From Cyprinodon diabolis (taxonomy: Eukaryota > Chordata > Actinopteri > Cyprinodontiformes > Cyprinodontidae): DNA of 64,000 bases. Below the pieces are notes generated by a model that worked only from the letters and a program-made list of their open reading frames with translations, ran no database searches and was not told where the DNA came from. A program made the position numbers and the translations under genes. Below, in pieces: positions 34,741 through 48,232 of this stretch. The stretch covers positions 124,001 through 188,000 of the forward strand of contig JARPUW010000567.1 in assembly GCA_030533445.1 (NCBI GenBank). Direction: 5' to 3'. Each line of letters begins with the position of its first letter. Position 1 is the stretch's first letter.

Positions 34741-35616
34741 AATGAGCAATATGCCAGAATGTATGAGTGTGTATAAGGAAGAGGCTTTTATTCTGTAGAG
34801 TCCTTGTAGTCTTATTTTGAAAGTCTATCATGAATGTGCATCAAAAGATGGGTCACGCCCAGCAGTGATATAGAATCCATTTCCAAATGTTAAATCACTG
34901 GTTTTCCATGTTATTAGGTGAATAGTTGCTGTATTACAGAGTAAATGGGAGACTTTTATTGTGAAATTTGCTCTGGGGTGTGTTTTGAAAAGGTCACTAG
35001 AGTCTAATAAAAACAACCTGGAAGAGTTTGGGTCATAATGTTGAGCCATTTGCATCAATTAATGCATTAGTATAATCTAGAGGCTTTTATTTTGTAGGGT
35101 CGCTGGAGTCTTATTTTGAAAGTCCAACAGAGTTGTGTTTATAGAAAATGTTCAGACCCGTCAATGATAGTTGATTACTTTCCAATCGTTAAATCACTCT
35201 TTTTCCATGTTATTAGGGCAGTAGATGAAGCGGAAATGGGAGGCTTTTATTTTGAAATTTGCTATAGGGTGTGTTTTAAACAGTCTCCTAGAGTCTTTTC
35301 TCTAAAACGGGGTTGAGTTTGGGTCATAATGTTGAGCCATATAGGGCAATAAATATATGTAAAAAATATAGAGGCTTTTATTTTGTAGGGTCCCTGGAGT
35401 CTTATTTTGAAAGTCTATCAGTGCTGAGTGGCAAGGGAAGTGTCATGGACAGCAGTCATATAGTATCCATTTCCCAATGTTAAATCAGTCCTTTCACCCT
35501 CCATTAGATTAATATGTGCTGTTTAAAACAGCAGAGGTAAAATCTGTTTGAAGCTTGGTAACCTTGACAACGCTTAACGAGCCTCTCACTGACACAGACA
35601 ACAGCTGCACTCACTA

Positions 35617-38600
35617 TTGGTTTCTTCTTCCCAGGCTTTTTTGTATGGGAAGAACGGCACCGAACAAACGACTACTGATCAAAAACCGTATGAGTTATTC
35701 AAAAAACATTTTCACCATGAGCATCAGCAATCCTTCGACTCCAACTATACCAACTTTGGTGTATGTGTGTCATTCAGAAAAATATTTATGACGAGTTGAA
35801 AACACATAGTCTGATTCGTTTCTCTCCCATCTTCAGCTCAAAAAGAATAGAGAAAGGCTGAAACTCTCATCGACTTTAGGTTGGTCTGGAGGGTTTTTAA
35901 GGAAAAGTATTAATCCTACCGTAATTCCGAAGACATTGTGTGAGTCCAGAGGTTTCAGTCTACAAACTGACCAAAAATGGTGACTGTAGCTCCAAATATG
36001 TGGCCGTGAGGGCGAGAATAAGATGTTTGATCTGAAAAAAATGGCCGCCTCACACTAAGATTTCAGCAGCTGCACTCTAGCAGGCTGCTGCAGAAGCTAA
36101 CTGTCAGCTAGCTTCCAGGTGCTTACCCTCCGAACAAACGACTGCTGAGCAAAAACCGTAAAAGATATCTGAAAAATTCTTTCAGTGAAAGCAACATCTA
36201 TCCTTTGTCTCAGACTGGGGTAACCTTCATGTCTGTAGGTCTTTCACAACCCAAAACGAAGCACAAACAAAATGGTTGGCCCACCTGCTCCTCCCTTTCT
36301 TTTAACTGCAGGACCTCACTCTCACTCACCTTTTAGCTGCTAAAGCACCCCTCCGAACAAACGACTGCTGAGTAAAAACCGTAAAAGGTATCTGAAAAAT
36401 TCTTTTTATCTAAGCGACAGCTATATCTTGTCTTCGATTGGAGTAACTTTCATGGCTGTAGGTCATCTACAAACTGAATGGGAAGAGAAAGAAAAAGAAA
36501 AAACGTTTCATCACACCTAAGCTTCTAATTGAGCTAGCTGCAGCAGGTCACTGTCACTCAGCTTTCAGGTGCTTAAAATGTCCTCCGAACAAACGACTGC
36601 TGAGCAAAAACCGTATGAGTTATTCAAAAAATTTTTTCACCGTGAGCGTCAGTCATCCTTCGACTCCAACTATGCCAACTTTGGTGTATGTGTGTCATTC
36701 AGAAAAATATTTATGACGAGTTTAAAACACATAGTCTGATTCGTTTTTCTCCCCTCTTCTGCTCCAAAACCAATGAAAAACGGCTCTGATTTTCATCGAC
36801 TTTAGGTCGGTCTGGAGGGTTTTTAAGGAAAAGTATTAATCCTACCGTAATTCCGAAGATATTGTGTGGGTCCAGAGATTTCAGTCTACAAACTGACCAA
36901 AAATGGTGACTCTAGCTATAAATATGTGGCCGTGAGGGCGAGTTTAAAATGTTTTTTTGTGTTTAAAAAACGCCTGCCTCACACTCTAGCTTTTCAGTTG
37001 CTCCACTCTAGCAGGCTGGATTTTGCTAAAACTTTGTGGCGCTTGAGGTCTGATTATACAAAAACCGTAGCAGTTATCAACATACCGTCTTCAGTTTTAA
37101 ATAGACGAAGGATTTATCTACAAACTGAGCTTCAAACTGTTTTTCTAGGTGAATGTATGCCGACACAGTGAAGTGCTGTTTTTTATGCTTTTTTTTTCCT
37201 CTCCCCATTCATTTCCTATGGGATTTTTTTGCGACGTTTTCGCTAATAATTCGCAAACCTTCGGACTAATGAGAAAGTTTTATACAAGCACACATCACCC
37301 CATTGGTCCCGACGCGTGTGCCAACTTTGGGCCCGATCCGCCAAACCGTGCGGGACTAGTTACGCGCCGAAGTTTTGGGTATACGGGAGAATTATAATAA
37401 TAACTAGAAAATTTCTAAAGAAATTTTGAGGGGGGCCACCTACTGCCCGTCTGGGGAACAGGGCCAATACGGCCCTGGCAAGTGATGTCGGGGCTCCCCA
37501 GACCAACTGCTTACGCCTTTGAGGGCTGCTGAGGGAAGGAAAGAGGGCTAGGTCATGGGCAAAGAGAGCTGTGTGCCACTTGTGCTGAAATCTGGGAAAT
37601 AGACGTGCACAGCGTATGATGCAAAAGGGTAATATGGGTTGTCCATATTGAACCGCAGTGGGTAAAGCTCAGTTGGTGGGCTCCGCCCGCCTGCTAGGAG
37701 CCCTTGCAGCGATGAAAAAAATCACCAATGGCGGGCTCTGCCCGCCTGCTAAGAGCCATTGCAGTGATGAAATCACCAATGGCAATGAGCAATATGCCAG
37801 AATGTATGAGTGTGTATAAGGAAGAGGCTTTTATTCTGTAGAGTCCCTGGAGTCTTATTTTGAAAGTCTATCATGGAAGTGCATCTAAAGATGGGTCATG
37901 CCCAGCAGTTATATAGAATCAATTTCCAAATGTTAAATCACTGGTTTTCCATGTTATTAGGTGAATAGTTGCTGTATTACAGAGTAAATGGGAGACTTTT
38001 ATTGTGAAATTTGCTCTGGGTGTGTTTTGAAAAGGTCACTAGAGTCTAATAAAAACAACCTGGAAGAGTTTGGGTCATAATGTTGAGCCATTTGCATCAA
38101 TTAATGCATTAGTATAATCTAGAGGCTTTTATTTTGTAGGGTCGCTGGAGTCTTATTTTGAAAGTCCAACAGAGTTGTGTTTATAGAAAATGTTCAGACC
38201 CGTCAATGATAGTTGATTACTTTCCAATCGTTAAATCACTGTTTTTCCATGTTATTAGGGCAGTAGATGAAGCGGAAATGGGAGGCTTTTATTTTGAAAT
38301 TTGCTATAGGGTGTGTTTTAAACAGTCTCCTAGAGTCTATTCTCTAAAACGGGGTTGAGTTTGGGTCATAATATTGAGCCATATAGGGCAATAAATATAT
38401 GTAAAAAATATAGAGGCTTTTATTTTGTAGGGTCCCTGGAGTCTTATTTTGAAAGTCTATCAGTGCTGAGTGGCAAGGGAAGTGTCCTGGACAGCAGTCA
38501 TATAGTATCCATTTCCCAATGTTAAATCAGTCCTTTCACCCTCCATTAGATTAATATGTGCTGTTTAAAACAGCAGAGGTAAAATCTGTTTGAAGCTTGG

Positions 38601-38658
38601 TAACCTTGACAACGCTTAACGAGCCTCTCACTGACACAGACAACAGCTGCACTCACTA
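35617..38658 (+). repeat. Unit 12 (class A2-short, 3042 bp)
   Basis: The left half matches units 11 and 14. There is no hairpin module, but one extra TAA. The structured element starts at 37449. The hairpin array is reduced to two hairpins, exactly two 51-bp periods fewer than the A2 arrays of units 2 and 8. CACTGTTTTTCC near 38238 and GTGTCCTGGAC near 38484 are shared only with unit 16. Confidence 0.95.
37675..37783 (+). repeat. 51-bp GC-hairpin minisatellite, 2 hairpins (unit 12, A2-short)
   Basis: Only the first two hairpins remain. The array is 102 bp (two periods) shorter than in units 2 and 8. It ends in ATCACCAATGGC like class B, not ATTACAAATGGC like the longer A2 arrays. Confidence 0.95.
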
Positions 38659-41600
38659 TTGGTTTCTTCTTCCCAGGCTTTTTTGTATGGGAAGAACGGC
38701 AACGAAAACAAACGACTACTGATCAAAAACCGTATGAGTTATTCAAAAAACATTTTCACCATGAGCATCAGCAATCCTTCGACTCCAAGTATACCAACTT
38801 TGGTGTATGTGTGTCATTCAGAACAATATTTATGACGACTTGAAAACACATAGTCTGATTCGTTTCTCTTCCATCTTCAGCTCAAAAAGAATGGAGAAAG
38901 GCTGAAACTCATCGACTTTAGGTTGGTCTGGAGGGTTTTTAAGGAAAAGTATTAATCCTACCGTAATTCCGAAGACATTGTGTGAGTCCAGAGGTTTCAG
39001 TCTACAAACTGACCAAAAATGGTGACTGTAGCTCCAAATATGTGGCCGTGAGGGCGAGAATAAGATGTTTGATCTTAAAAAAATGGCCGCCTCACACTAA
39101 GATTTCAGCAGCTGCACTCTAGCAGGCTGCTGCAGAAGCTAACTGTCAGCTAGCTTCCAGGTGCTTACCCTCCGAACAAACGACTGCTGAGCAAAAACCG
39201 TAAAAGATATCTGAAAAATTCTTTCAGTGAAAGCAACATCTATCCTTTGTCTCAGACTGGGGTAACCTTCATGTCTGTAGGTCTTTCACAACCCAAAACG
39301 AAGCACAAACAAAATGGTTGGCCCACCTGCTCCTCCCTTTGTTTGAACTGCAGGACCTCACTCTCACTCACCTTTTAGCTGCTAAAGCACCCCTCCGAAC
39401 AAACGACTGCTGAGTAAAAACCGTAAAAGGTGTCTGAAAAATTCTTTTTATCTAAGCGACAGCTATATCTTGTCTTCAATTGGAGTAACTTTCATGGCTG
39501 TAGGTCATCTACAAACTGAATGGGAAGAGAAAGAAAAAGAAAAAACGTTTCATCACACCTAAGCTTCTAATTGAGCTAGCTGCAGCAGGTCACTGTCACT
39601 CAGCTTTCAGGTGCTTAAAATGTCCTCCGAACAAACGACTGCTGAGCAAAAACCGTATGAGTTATTCAAAAATTTTTTTCACCGTGAGCGTCAGTCATCC
39701 TTCGACTCCAACTATGCCAACTTTGGTGTATGTGTGTCATTCAGAAAAATATTTATGACGAGTTTAAAACACATAGTCGGATTCGTTTTTCTCCCCTCTT
39801 CTGCTCCAAAACCAATGAAAAACGGCTCTGATTTTCATCGACTTTAGGTCGGTCTGGAGGGTTTTTAAGGAAAAGTATTAATCCTACCGTAATTCCGAAG
39901 ATATTGTGTGGGTCCAGAGATTTCAGTCTACAAACTGACCAAAAATGGTGACTCTAGCTATAAATATGTGGCCGTGAGGGCGAGTTTAAAATGTTTTTTT
40001 GTGTTTAAAAAACGCCTGCCTCACACTCTAGCTTTTCAGTTGCTCCACTCTAGCAGGCTGGATTTTGCTAAAACTTTGTGGCGCTTGAGGTCTGATTATA
40101 CAAAAACCGTAGCAGTTATCAACATACCGTCTTCAGTTTTAAATAGACGAAGGATTTATCTACAAACTGAGCTTCAAACTGTTTTTCTAGGTGAATGTAT
40201 GGCGACACAGTGAAGTGCTGTTTTTTATGCTTTTTTTTTCCTCTCCCCATTCATTTCCTATGGGATTTTTTTGCGACGTTTTCGCTAATAATTCGCAAAC
40301 CTTCGGACTAATGAGAAAGTTTTATACAAGCACACATCACCCCATTGGTCCCGACGCGTGTGCCAACTTTGGGCCCGATCCGCCAAACCGTGCGGGACTA
40401 GTTACGTGCCGAAGTTTTGGGTATACGGGAGAATTATAATAACTAGAAAATTTCTAAAGAAATTTTGAGGGGGGCCACCTACTGCCCGTCTGGGGAACCG
40501 GGCCAATACGGCCCTGGCAAGTGACGTCGGGGCTCCCCAGACCAACTGCTTACGCCTTTGAGGGCTGCTGAGGGAAGGAAAGCGGGCAAGTTCATGGGCA
40601 AAGAGAGCTGTGTGCCACTTGTGCTGAAATCTGGGAAATAGACGTGCACAGCGTATGATGCACAAGGGTAATATGGGTTGTCCATATTGAAACACAGTGG
40701 GTAAAGCCCAGTTGGCGGGCTTCGCCCGCCTGCTAGGAGCCATCTCAGTGAAGAAAAAAATCACCAATGGCGGGCTATGCCCGCCTTCTAAGAGCCATTG
40801 CAGTGATGAAATCACCAATGGCGGGCTCCGCCCGCCTGCTAAGAGCCATTGCAGTGATGTAATCACCTTTGGCGGGCTCCGCCCGCCTGTTACCATTGGC
40901 GGGCTCCGCCCGCCTTCTAAGAGCCATTGCAGTGATGAAATCACCAATGGCAATGAGCAATATGCCAGAATGTATGAGTGTGTATAAGGAAGAGGCTTTT
41001 ATTCTGTAGAGTCCTTGTAGTCTTATTTTGAAAGTCTATCATGAATGTGCATCAAAAGATGGGTCACGCCCAGCAGTGATATAGAATCCATTTCCAAATG
41101 TTAAATCACTGGTTTTCCATGTTATTAGGTGAATAGTTGCTGTATTACAGAGTAAATGGGAGACTTTTATTGTGAAATTTGCTCTGGGGTGTGTTTTGAA
41201 AAGGTCACTAGAGTCTAATAAAAACAACCTGGAAGAGTTTGGGTCATAATGTTGAGCCATTTGCATCAATTAATGCATTACTATAATCTAGAGGCTTTTA
41301 TTTTGTAGGGTCGCTGGAGTCTTATTTTGAAAGTCCAACAGAGTTGTGTTTATAGAAAATGTTCAGACCCGTCAATGATAGTTGATTACTTTCCAATCGT
41401 TAAATCACTCTTTTTCCATGTTATTACGGCAGTAGATGAAGCGGAAATGGGAGGCTTTTATTTTGAAATTTGCTATAGGGTGTGTTTTAAACAGTCTCCT
41501 AGAGTCTATTCTCTAAAACGGGGTTGAGTTTGGGTCATAATGTTGAGCCATATAGGGCAATAAATATATGTAAAAAATATAGAGGCTTTTATTTTGTAGG

Positions 41601-41827
41601 GTCCCTGGAGTCTTATTTTGAAAGTCTATCAGTGCTGAGTGGCAAGGGAAGTGTCATGGACAGCAGTCATATAGTATCCATTTCCCAATGTTAAATCAGT
41701 CCTTTCACCCTCCATTAGATTAATATGTGCTGTTTAAAACAGCAGAGGTAAAATCTGTTTGAAGCTTGGTAACCTTGACAACGCTTAACGAGCCTCTCAC
41801 TGACACAGACAACAGCTGCACTCACTA
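38659..41827 (+). repeat. Unit 13 (A2-linked left half, class B right half, 3169 bp)
   Basis: The left end has AACGAAAACAAACG and CTCTTCCATC near 38867, shared with unit 17. GGCGAC at about 40201 is shared with units 2, 17 and 20. No TAA-hairpin module. Structured element from 40488. The second hairpin has a TAT loop, again a loop-only change. AAGCGGGCAAG near 40582 is private. Confidence 0.95.
40714..40951 (+). repeat. 51-bp GC-hairpin minisatellite, 5 hairpins (unit 13, B)
   Basis: A B array with a TAT loop in the second hairpin and the stems preserved. Confidence 0.95.
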
Positions 41828-43608
41828 TTGGTTTCTTCTTCCCAGGCTTTTTTGTATGGGAAGAACGGCACCGAACAAACGACTACTGATCAAAAACCGT
41901 ATGAGTTATTCAAAAAACATTTTCACCATGAGCATCAGCAATCCTTCGACTCCAACTATACCAACTTTGGTGTATGTGTGTCATTCAGAAAAATATTTAT
42001 GACGAGTTGAAAACACATAGTCTGATTCGTTTCTCTCCCATCTTCAGCTCAAAAAGAATAGAGAAAGGCTGAAACTCTCATCGACTTTAGGTTGGTCTGG
42101 AGGGTTTTTAAGGAAAAGTATTAATCCTACCGTAATTCCGAAGACATTGTGTGAGTCCAGAGGTTTCAGTCTACAAACTGACCAAAAATGGTGACTGTAG
42201 CTCCAAATATGTGGCCGTGAGGGCGAGAATAAGATGTTTGATCTGAAAAAAATGGCCGCCTCACACTAAGATTTCAGCAGCTGCACTCTAGCAGGCTGCT
42301 GCAGAAGCTAACTGTCAGCTAGCTTCCAGGTGCTTACCCTCCGAACAAACGACTGCTGAGCAAAAACCGTAAAAGATATCTGAAAAATTCTTTCAGTGAA
42401 AGCAACATCTATCCTTTGTCTCAGACTGGGGTAACCTTCATGTCTGTAGGTCTTTCACAACCCAAAACGAAGCACAAACAAAATGGTTGGCCCACCTGCT
42501 CCTCCCTTTCTTTTAACTGCAGGACCTCACTCTCACTCACCTTTTAGCTGCTAAAGCACCCCTCCGAACAAACGACTGCAGAGTAAAAACCGTAAGAGGT
42601 ATCTGAAAAATTCTTTTTATCTAAGCGACAGCTATATCTTGTCTTCGATTGGAGTAACTTTCATGGCTGTAGGTCATCTACAAACTGAATGGGAAGAGAA
42701 AGAAAAAGAAAAAACGTTTCATCACACCTAAGCTTCTAATTGAGCTAGCTGCAGCAGGTCACTGTCACTCAGCTTTCAGGTGCTTAAAATGTCCTCCGAA
42801 CAAACGACTGCTGAGCAAAAACCGTATGAGTTATTCAAAAAATTTTTTCACCGTGAGCGTCAGTCATCCTTCGACTCCAACTATGCCAACTTTGGTGTAT
42901 GTGTGTCATTCAGAAAAATATTTATGACGAGTTTAAAACACATAGTCTGATTCGTTTTTCTCCCCTCTTCTGCTCCAAAACCAATGAAAAACAGCTCTGA
43001 TTTTCATCGACTTTAGGTCGGTCTGGAGGGTTTTTAAGGAAAAGTATTAATCCTACCGTAATTCCGAAGATATTGTGTGGGTCCAGAGATTTCAGTCTAC
43101 AAACTGACCAAAAATGGTGACTCTAGCTATAAATATGTGGCCGTGAGGGCGAGTTTAAAATGTTTTTTTGTGTTTAAAAAACGCCTGCCTCACACTCTAG
43201 CTTTTCAGTTGCTCCACTCTAGCAGGCTGGATTTTGCTAAAACTTTGTGGCGCTTGAGGTCTGATTATACAAAAACCGTAGCAGTTATCAACATACCGTC
43301 TTCAGTTTTAAATAGACGAAGGATTTATCTACAAACTGAGCTTCAAACTGTTTTTCTAGGTGAATGTATGCCGACACAGTGAAGTGCTGTTTTTTATGCT
43401 TTTTTTTTCCTCTCCCCATTCATTTCCTATGGGATTTTTTTGCGACGTTTTCGCTAATAATTCGCAAACCTTCGGACTAATGAGAAAGTTTTATACAAGC
43501 ACACATCACCCCATTGGTCCCGACACGTGTGCCAACTTTGGGCCCGATCCGCCAAACCGTGCGGGACTAGTTACGCGCCGAAGTTTTGGGTATACGGGAG
43601 AATTATAA

Positions 43609-43677
43609 TAATAATACGCGGAATAAATATGTGCAATAGTAGTAGGTGGGCCATGCCTTCGGCATGTGGCCCCCCAA
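43609..43677 (+). repeat. TAA-hairpin module, 1 copy (unit 14)
   Basis: A single 69-bp module that matches the one in unit 10 by eye. Confidence 0.92.
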
Positions 43678-43948
43678 CTAGAAAATTTCTAAAGAAATTT
43701 TGAGGGGGGCCACCTACTGCCCGTCTGGGGAACCGGGCCAATACGGCCCTGGCAAGTGACGTCGGGGCTCCCCAGACCAACTGCTTACGCCTTTGAGGGC
43801 TGCTGAGGGAAGGAAAGAGGGCAAGTTCATGGGCAAAGAGAGCTGTGTGCCACTTGTGCTGAAATCTGGGAAATAGACGTGCACAGCGTATGATGCACAA
43901 GGGTAATATGGGTTGTCCATATTGAAACACAGTGGGTAAAGCCCAGTT

Positions 43949-44186
43949 GGCGGGCTTCGCCCGCCTGCTAGGAGCCATCTCAGTGAAGAAAAAAATCACC
44001 AATGGCGGGCTCTGCCCGCCTTCTAAGAGCCATTGCAGTGATGAAATCACCAATGGCGGGCTCCGCCCGCCTGCTAAGAGCCATTGCAGTGATGTAATCA
44101 CCTTTGGCGGGCTCCGCCCGCCTGTTACCATTGGCGGGCTCCGCCCGCCTTCTAAGAGCCATTGCAGTGATGAAATCACCAATGGC
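43949..44186 (+). repeat. 51-bp GC-hairpin minisatellite, 5 hairpins (unit 14, B)
   Basis: The standard 238-bp B array. Confidence 0.95.
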
Positions 44187-45061
44187 AATGAGCAATATGC
44201 CAGAATGTATGAGTGTGTATAAGGAAGAGGCTTTTATTCTGTAGAGTCCTTGTAGTCTTATTTTGAAAGTCTATCATGAATGTGCATCAAAAGATGGGTC
44301 ACGCCCAGCAGTGATATAGAATCCATTTCCAAATGTTAAATCACTGGTTTTCCATGTTATTAGGTGAATAGTTGCTGTATTACAGAGTAAATGGGAGACT
44401 TTTATTGTGAAATTTGCTCTGGGTGTGTTTTGAAAAGGTCACTAGAGTCTAATAAAAACAACCTGGAAGAGTTTGGGTCATAATGTTGAGCCATTTGCAT
44501 CAATTAATGCATTAGTATAATCTAGAGGCTTTTATTTTGTAGGGTCCCTGGAGTCTTATTTTGAAAGTCCAACAGAGTTGTGTTTATAGAAAATGTTCAG
44601 ACCCGTCAATGATAGTTGATTACTTTCCAATCGTTAAATCACTCTTTTTCCATGTTATTAGGGCAGTAGATGAAGCGGAAATGGGAGGCTTTTATTTTGA
44701 AATTTGCTACAGGGTGTGTTTTAAACAGTCTCCTAGAGTCTATTCTCTAAAACGGGGTTGAGTTTGGGTCATAATGTTGAGCCATATAGGGCAATAAATA
44801 TATGTAAAAAATATAGAGGCTTTTATTTTGTAGGGTCCCTGGAGTCTTATTTTGAAAGTCTATCAGTGCTGAGTGGCAAGGGAAGTGTCATGGACAGCAG
44901 TCATATAGTATCCATTTCCCAATGTTAAATCAGTCCTTTCACCCTCCATTAGATTAATATGTGCTGTTTAAAACAGCAGAGGTAAAATCTGTTTGAAGCT
45001 TGGTAACCTTGACAACGCTTAACGAGCCTCTCACTGACACAGACAACAGCTGCACTCACTA

Positions 45062-48000
45062 TTGGTTTCTTCTTCCCAGGCTTTTTTGTATGGGAAGAAC
45101 GGCACCGAACAAACGACTACTGATCAAAAACCGTATGAGTTATTCAAAAAACATTTTCACCATGAGCATCAGCAATCCTTCGACTCCAACTATACCAACT
45201 TTGGTGTATGTGTGTCATTCAGAAAAATATTTATGACGAGTTGAAAACACATAGTCTGATTCGTTTCTCTCCCATCTTCAGCTCAAAAAGAATAGAGAAA
45301 GGCTGAAACTCTCATCGACTTTAGGTTGGTCTGGACGGTTTTTAAGGAAAAGTATTAATCCTACCGTAATTCCGAAGACATTGTGTGAGTCCAGAGGTTT
45401 CAGTCTACAAACTGACCAAAAATGGTGACTGTAGCTCCAAATATGTGGCCGTGAGGGCGAGAATAAGATGTTTGATCTTAAAAGAATGGCCGCCTCACAC
45501 TAAGATTTCAGCAGCTGCACTCTAGCAGGCTGCTGCAGAAGCTAACTGTCAGCTAGCTTCCAGGTGCTTACCCTCCGAACAAACGACTGCTGAGCAAAAA
45601 CCGTAAAAGATATCTGAAAAATTCTTTCAGTGAAAGCAACATCTATCCTTTGTCTCAGACTGGGGTAACCTTCATGTCTGTAGGTCTTTCACAACCCAAA
45701 ACGAAGCACAAACAAAATGGTTGGCCCACCTGCTCCTCCCTTTGTTTGAACTGCAGGACCTCACTCTCACTCACCTTTTAGCTGCTAAAGCACCCCTCCG
45801 AACAAACGACTGCTGAGTAAAAACCGTAAAAGGTATCTGAAAAATTATTTTTATCTAAGCGACAGCTATATCTTGTCTTCAATTGGAGTAACTTTCATGG
45901 CTGTAGGTCATCTACAACCTGAATGGGAAGAGAAAGAAAAAGAAAAAACGTTTTGTCACACCTGATCTTCTAATTGAGCTAGCTGCAGCAGGACACTCTC
46001 CCCCAGCTTTCAGCTGCTTAAAATGTCCTCCGAACAAACGACTGCTGAGCAAAAACCGTATGAGTTATTCAAAATATTTTTTCACCGTGAGCGTCAGCCA
46101 TCCTTCGACTCCAACTATGCCAACTTTGGTGTATGTGTGTCATTCAGAAAAATATTTATGACGAGTTTAAAACACATAGTCTGATTCGTTTTTCTCCCCT
46201 CTTCTGCTCCAAAACCAATGAAAAACGGCTCTGATTTTCATCGACTTTAGGTCGGTCTGGAGGGTTTTTAAGGAAAAGTATTAATCCTACCGTAATTCCG
46301 AAGATATTGTGTGGGTCCAGAGATTTCAGTCTACAAACTGACCAAAAATGGTGACTCTAGCTATAAATATGTGGCCGTGAGGGCGAGTTTAAAATGTTTT
46401 TTTGTGTTTAAAAAACGCCTGCCTCACACTCTAGCTTTTCAGTTGCTCCACTCTAGCAGGCTGGATTTTGCTAAAACTTTGTGGCGCTTGAGGTCTGATT
46501 ATACAAAAACCGTAGCAGTTATCAACATACCGTCTTCAGTTTTAAATAGACGAAGGATTTATCTACAAACTGAGCTTCAAACTGTTTTTCTAGGTGAATG
46601 TATGCCGACACAGTGAAGTGCTGTTTTTTATGCTTTTTTTTTCCTCTCCCCATTCATTTCCTATGGGATTTTTTTGCGACGTTTTCGCTAATAATTCGCA
46701 AACCTTCGGACTAATGAGAAAGTTTTATACAAGCACACATCACCCCATTGGTCCCGACGCGTGTGCCAACTTTGGGCCCGATCCGCCAAACCGTGCGGGA
46801 CTAGTTACGTGCCGAAGTTTTGGGTATACGGGAGAATTATAATAATAACTAGAAAATTTCTAAAGAAATTTTGAGGGGGGCCACCTACTGCCCGTCTGGG
46901 GAACCGGGCCAATACGGCCCTGGCAAGTGACGTCGGGGCTCCCCAGACCAACTGCTTACGCCTTTGAGGGCTGCTGAGGGAAGGAAAGAGGGCAAGTTCA
47001 TGGGCAAAGAGAGCTGTGTGCCACTTGTGCTGAAATCTGGGAAATAGACGTGCACAGCGTATGATGCACAAGGGTAATATGGGTTGTCCATATTGAAACA
47101 CAGTGGGTAAAGCCCAGTTGGCGGGCTTCGCCCGCCTGCTAGGAGCCATCTCAGTGAAGAAAAAAATCACCAATGGCGGGCTCTGCCCGCCTTCTAAGAG
47201 CCATTGCAGTGATGAAATCACCAATGGCGGGCTCCGCCCGCCTGCTAAGAGCCATTGCAGTGATGTAATCACCTTTGGCGGGCTCCGCCCGCCTGTTACC
47301 ATTGGCGGGCTCCGCCCGCCTTCTAAGAGCCATTGCAGTGATGAAATCACCAATGGCAATGAGCAATATGCCAGAATGTATGAGTGTGTATAAGGAAGAG
47401 GCTTTTATTCTGTAGAGTCCTTGTAGTCTTATTTTGAAAGTCTATCATGAATGTGCATCAAAAGATGGGTCACGCCCAGCAGTGATATAGAATCCATTTC
47501 CAAATGTTAAATCACTGGTTTTCCATGTTATTAGGTGAATAGTTGCTGTATTACAGAGTAAATGGGAGACTTTTATTGTGAAATTTGCTCTGGGTGTGTT
47601 TTGAAAAGGTCACTAGAGTCTAATAAAAACAACCTGGAAGAGTTTGGGTCATAATGTTGAGCCATTTGCATCAATTAATGCATTAGTATAATCTAGAGGC
47701 TTTTATTTTGTAGGGTCCCTGGAGTCTTATTTTGAAAGTCCAACAGAGTTGTGTTTATAGAAAATGTTCAGACCCGTCAATGATAGTTGATTACTTTCCA
47801 ATCGTTAAATCACTCTTTTTCCATGTTATTAGGGCAGTAGATGAAGCGGAAATGGGAGGCTTTTATTTTGAAATTTGCTATAGGGTGTGTTTTAAACAGT
47901 CTCCTAGAGTCTATTCTCTAAAACGGGGTTGAGTTTGGGTCATAATGTTGAGCCATATAGGGCAATAAATATATGTAAAAAATATAGAGGCTTTTATTTT

Positions 48001-48232
48001 GTAGGGTCCCTGGAGTCTTATTTTGAAAGTCTATCAGTGCTGAGTGGCAAGGGAAGTGTCATGGACAGCAGTCATATAGTATCCATTTCCCAATGTTAAA
48101 TCAGTCCTTTCACCCTCCATTAGATTAATATGTGCTGTTTAAAACAGCAGAGGTAAAATCTGTTTGAAGCTTGGTAACCTTGACAACGCTTAAGGAGCCT
48201 CTCACTGACACAGACAACAGCTGCACTCACTA
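45062..48232 (+). repeat. Unit 15 (class B, 3171 bp)
   Basis: The stretch from about 45330 to 46110 carries the same rare variant set as unit 6. The transition back to common sequence is abrupt, as expected for a conversion tract or crossover product. There is no hairpin module but one extra TAA. Structured element from 46894; five hairpins. Confidence 0.95.
47120..47357 (+). repeat. 51-bp GC-hairpin minisatellite, 5 hairpins (unit 15, B)
   Basis: The standard 238-bp B array. Confidence 0.95.

Larger units (their letters stand above)
32376..35616 (+). repeat. Unit 11 (class B, 3241 bp)
   Basis: The left half carries GATCTGAAAA, CTTTCTTTTAACTGC and CTTCGATTGG (32.7-33.2 kb), shared with units 12 and 14. 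It also has a private TTCCCCATGAG near 32470. One TAA-hairpin module has an expanded leading TAA tract. The structured element starts at 34277 and one G of the left stem arm is T (GTCTTGGGA), a stem mismatch. Five hairpins. Confidence 0.95.
41828..45061 (+). repeat. Unit 14 (class B, 3234 bp)
   Basis: The left half is of the type in units 11 and 12, with private changes GACTGCAGAG near 42576 and CCGTAAGAGG near 42590. One TAA-hairpin module. The fish-like block reads GACACGTGTGCC where others have GACGCGTGTGCC. Structured element from 43723; five hairpins; CTGGGTGTG lacks one G, a change seen in the A2 class and in B units 5, 15 and 20. Confidence 0.95.
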
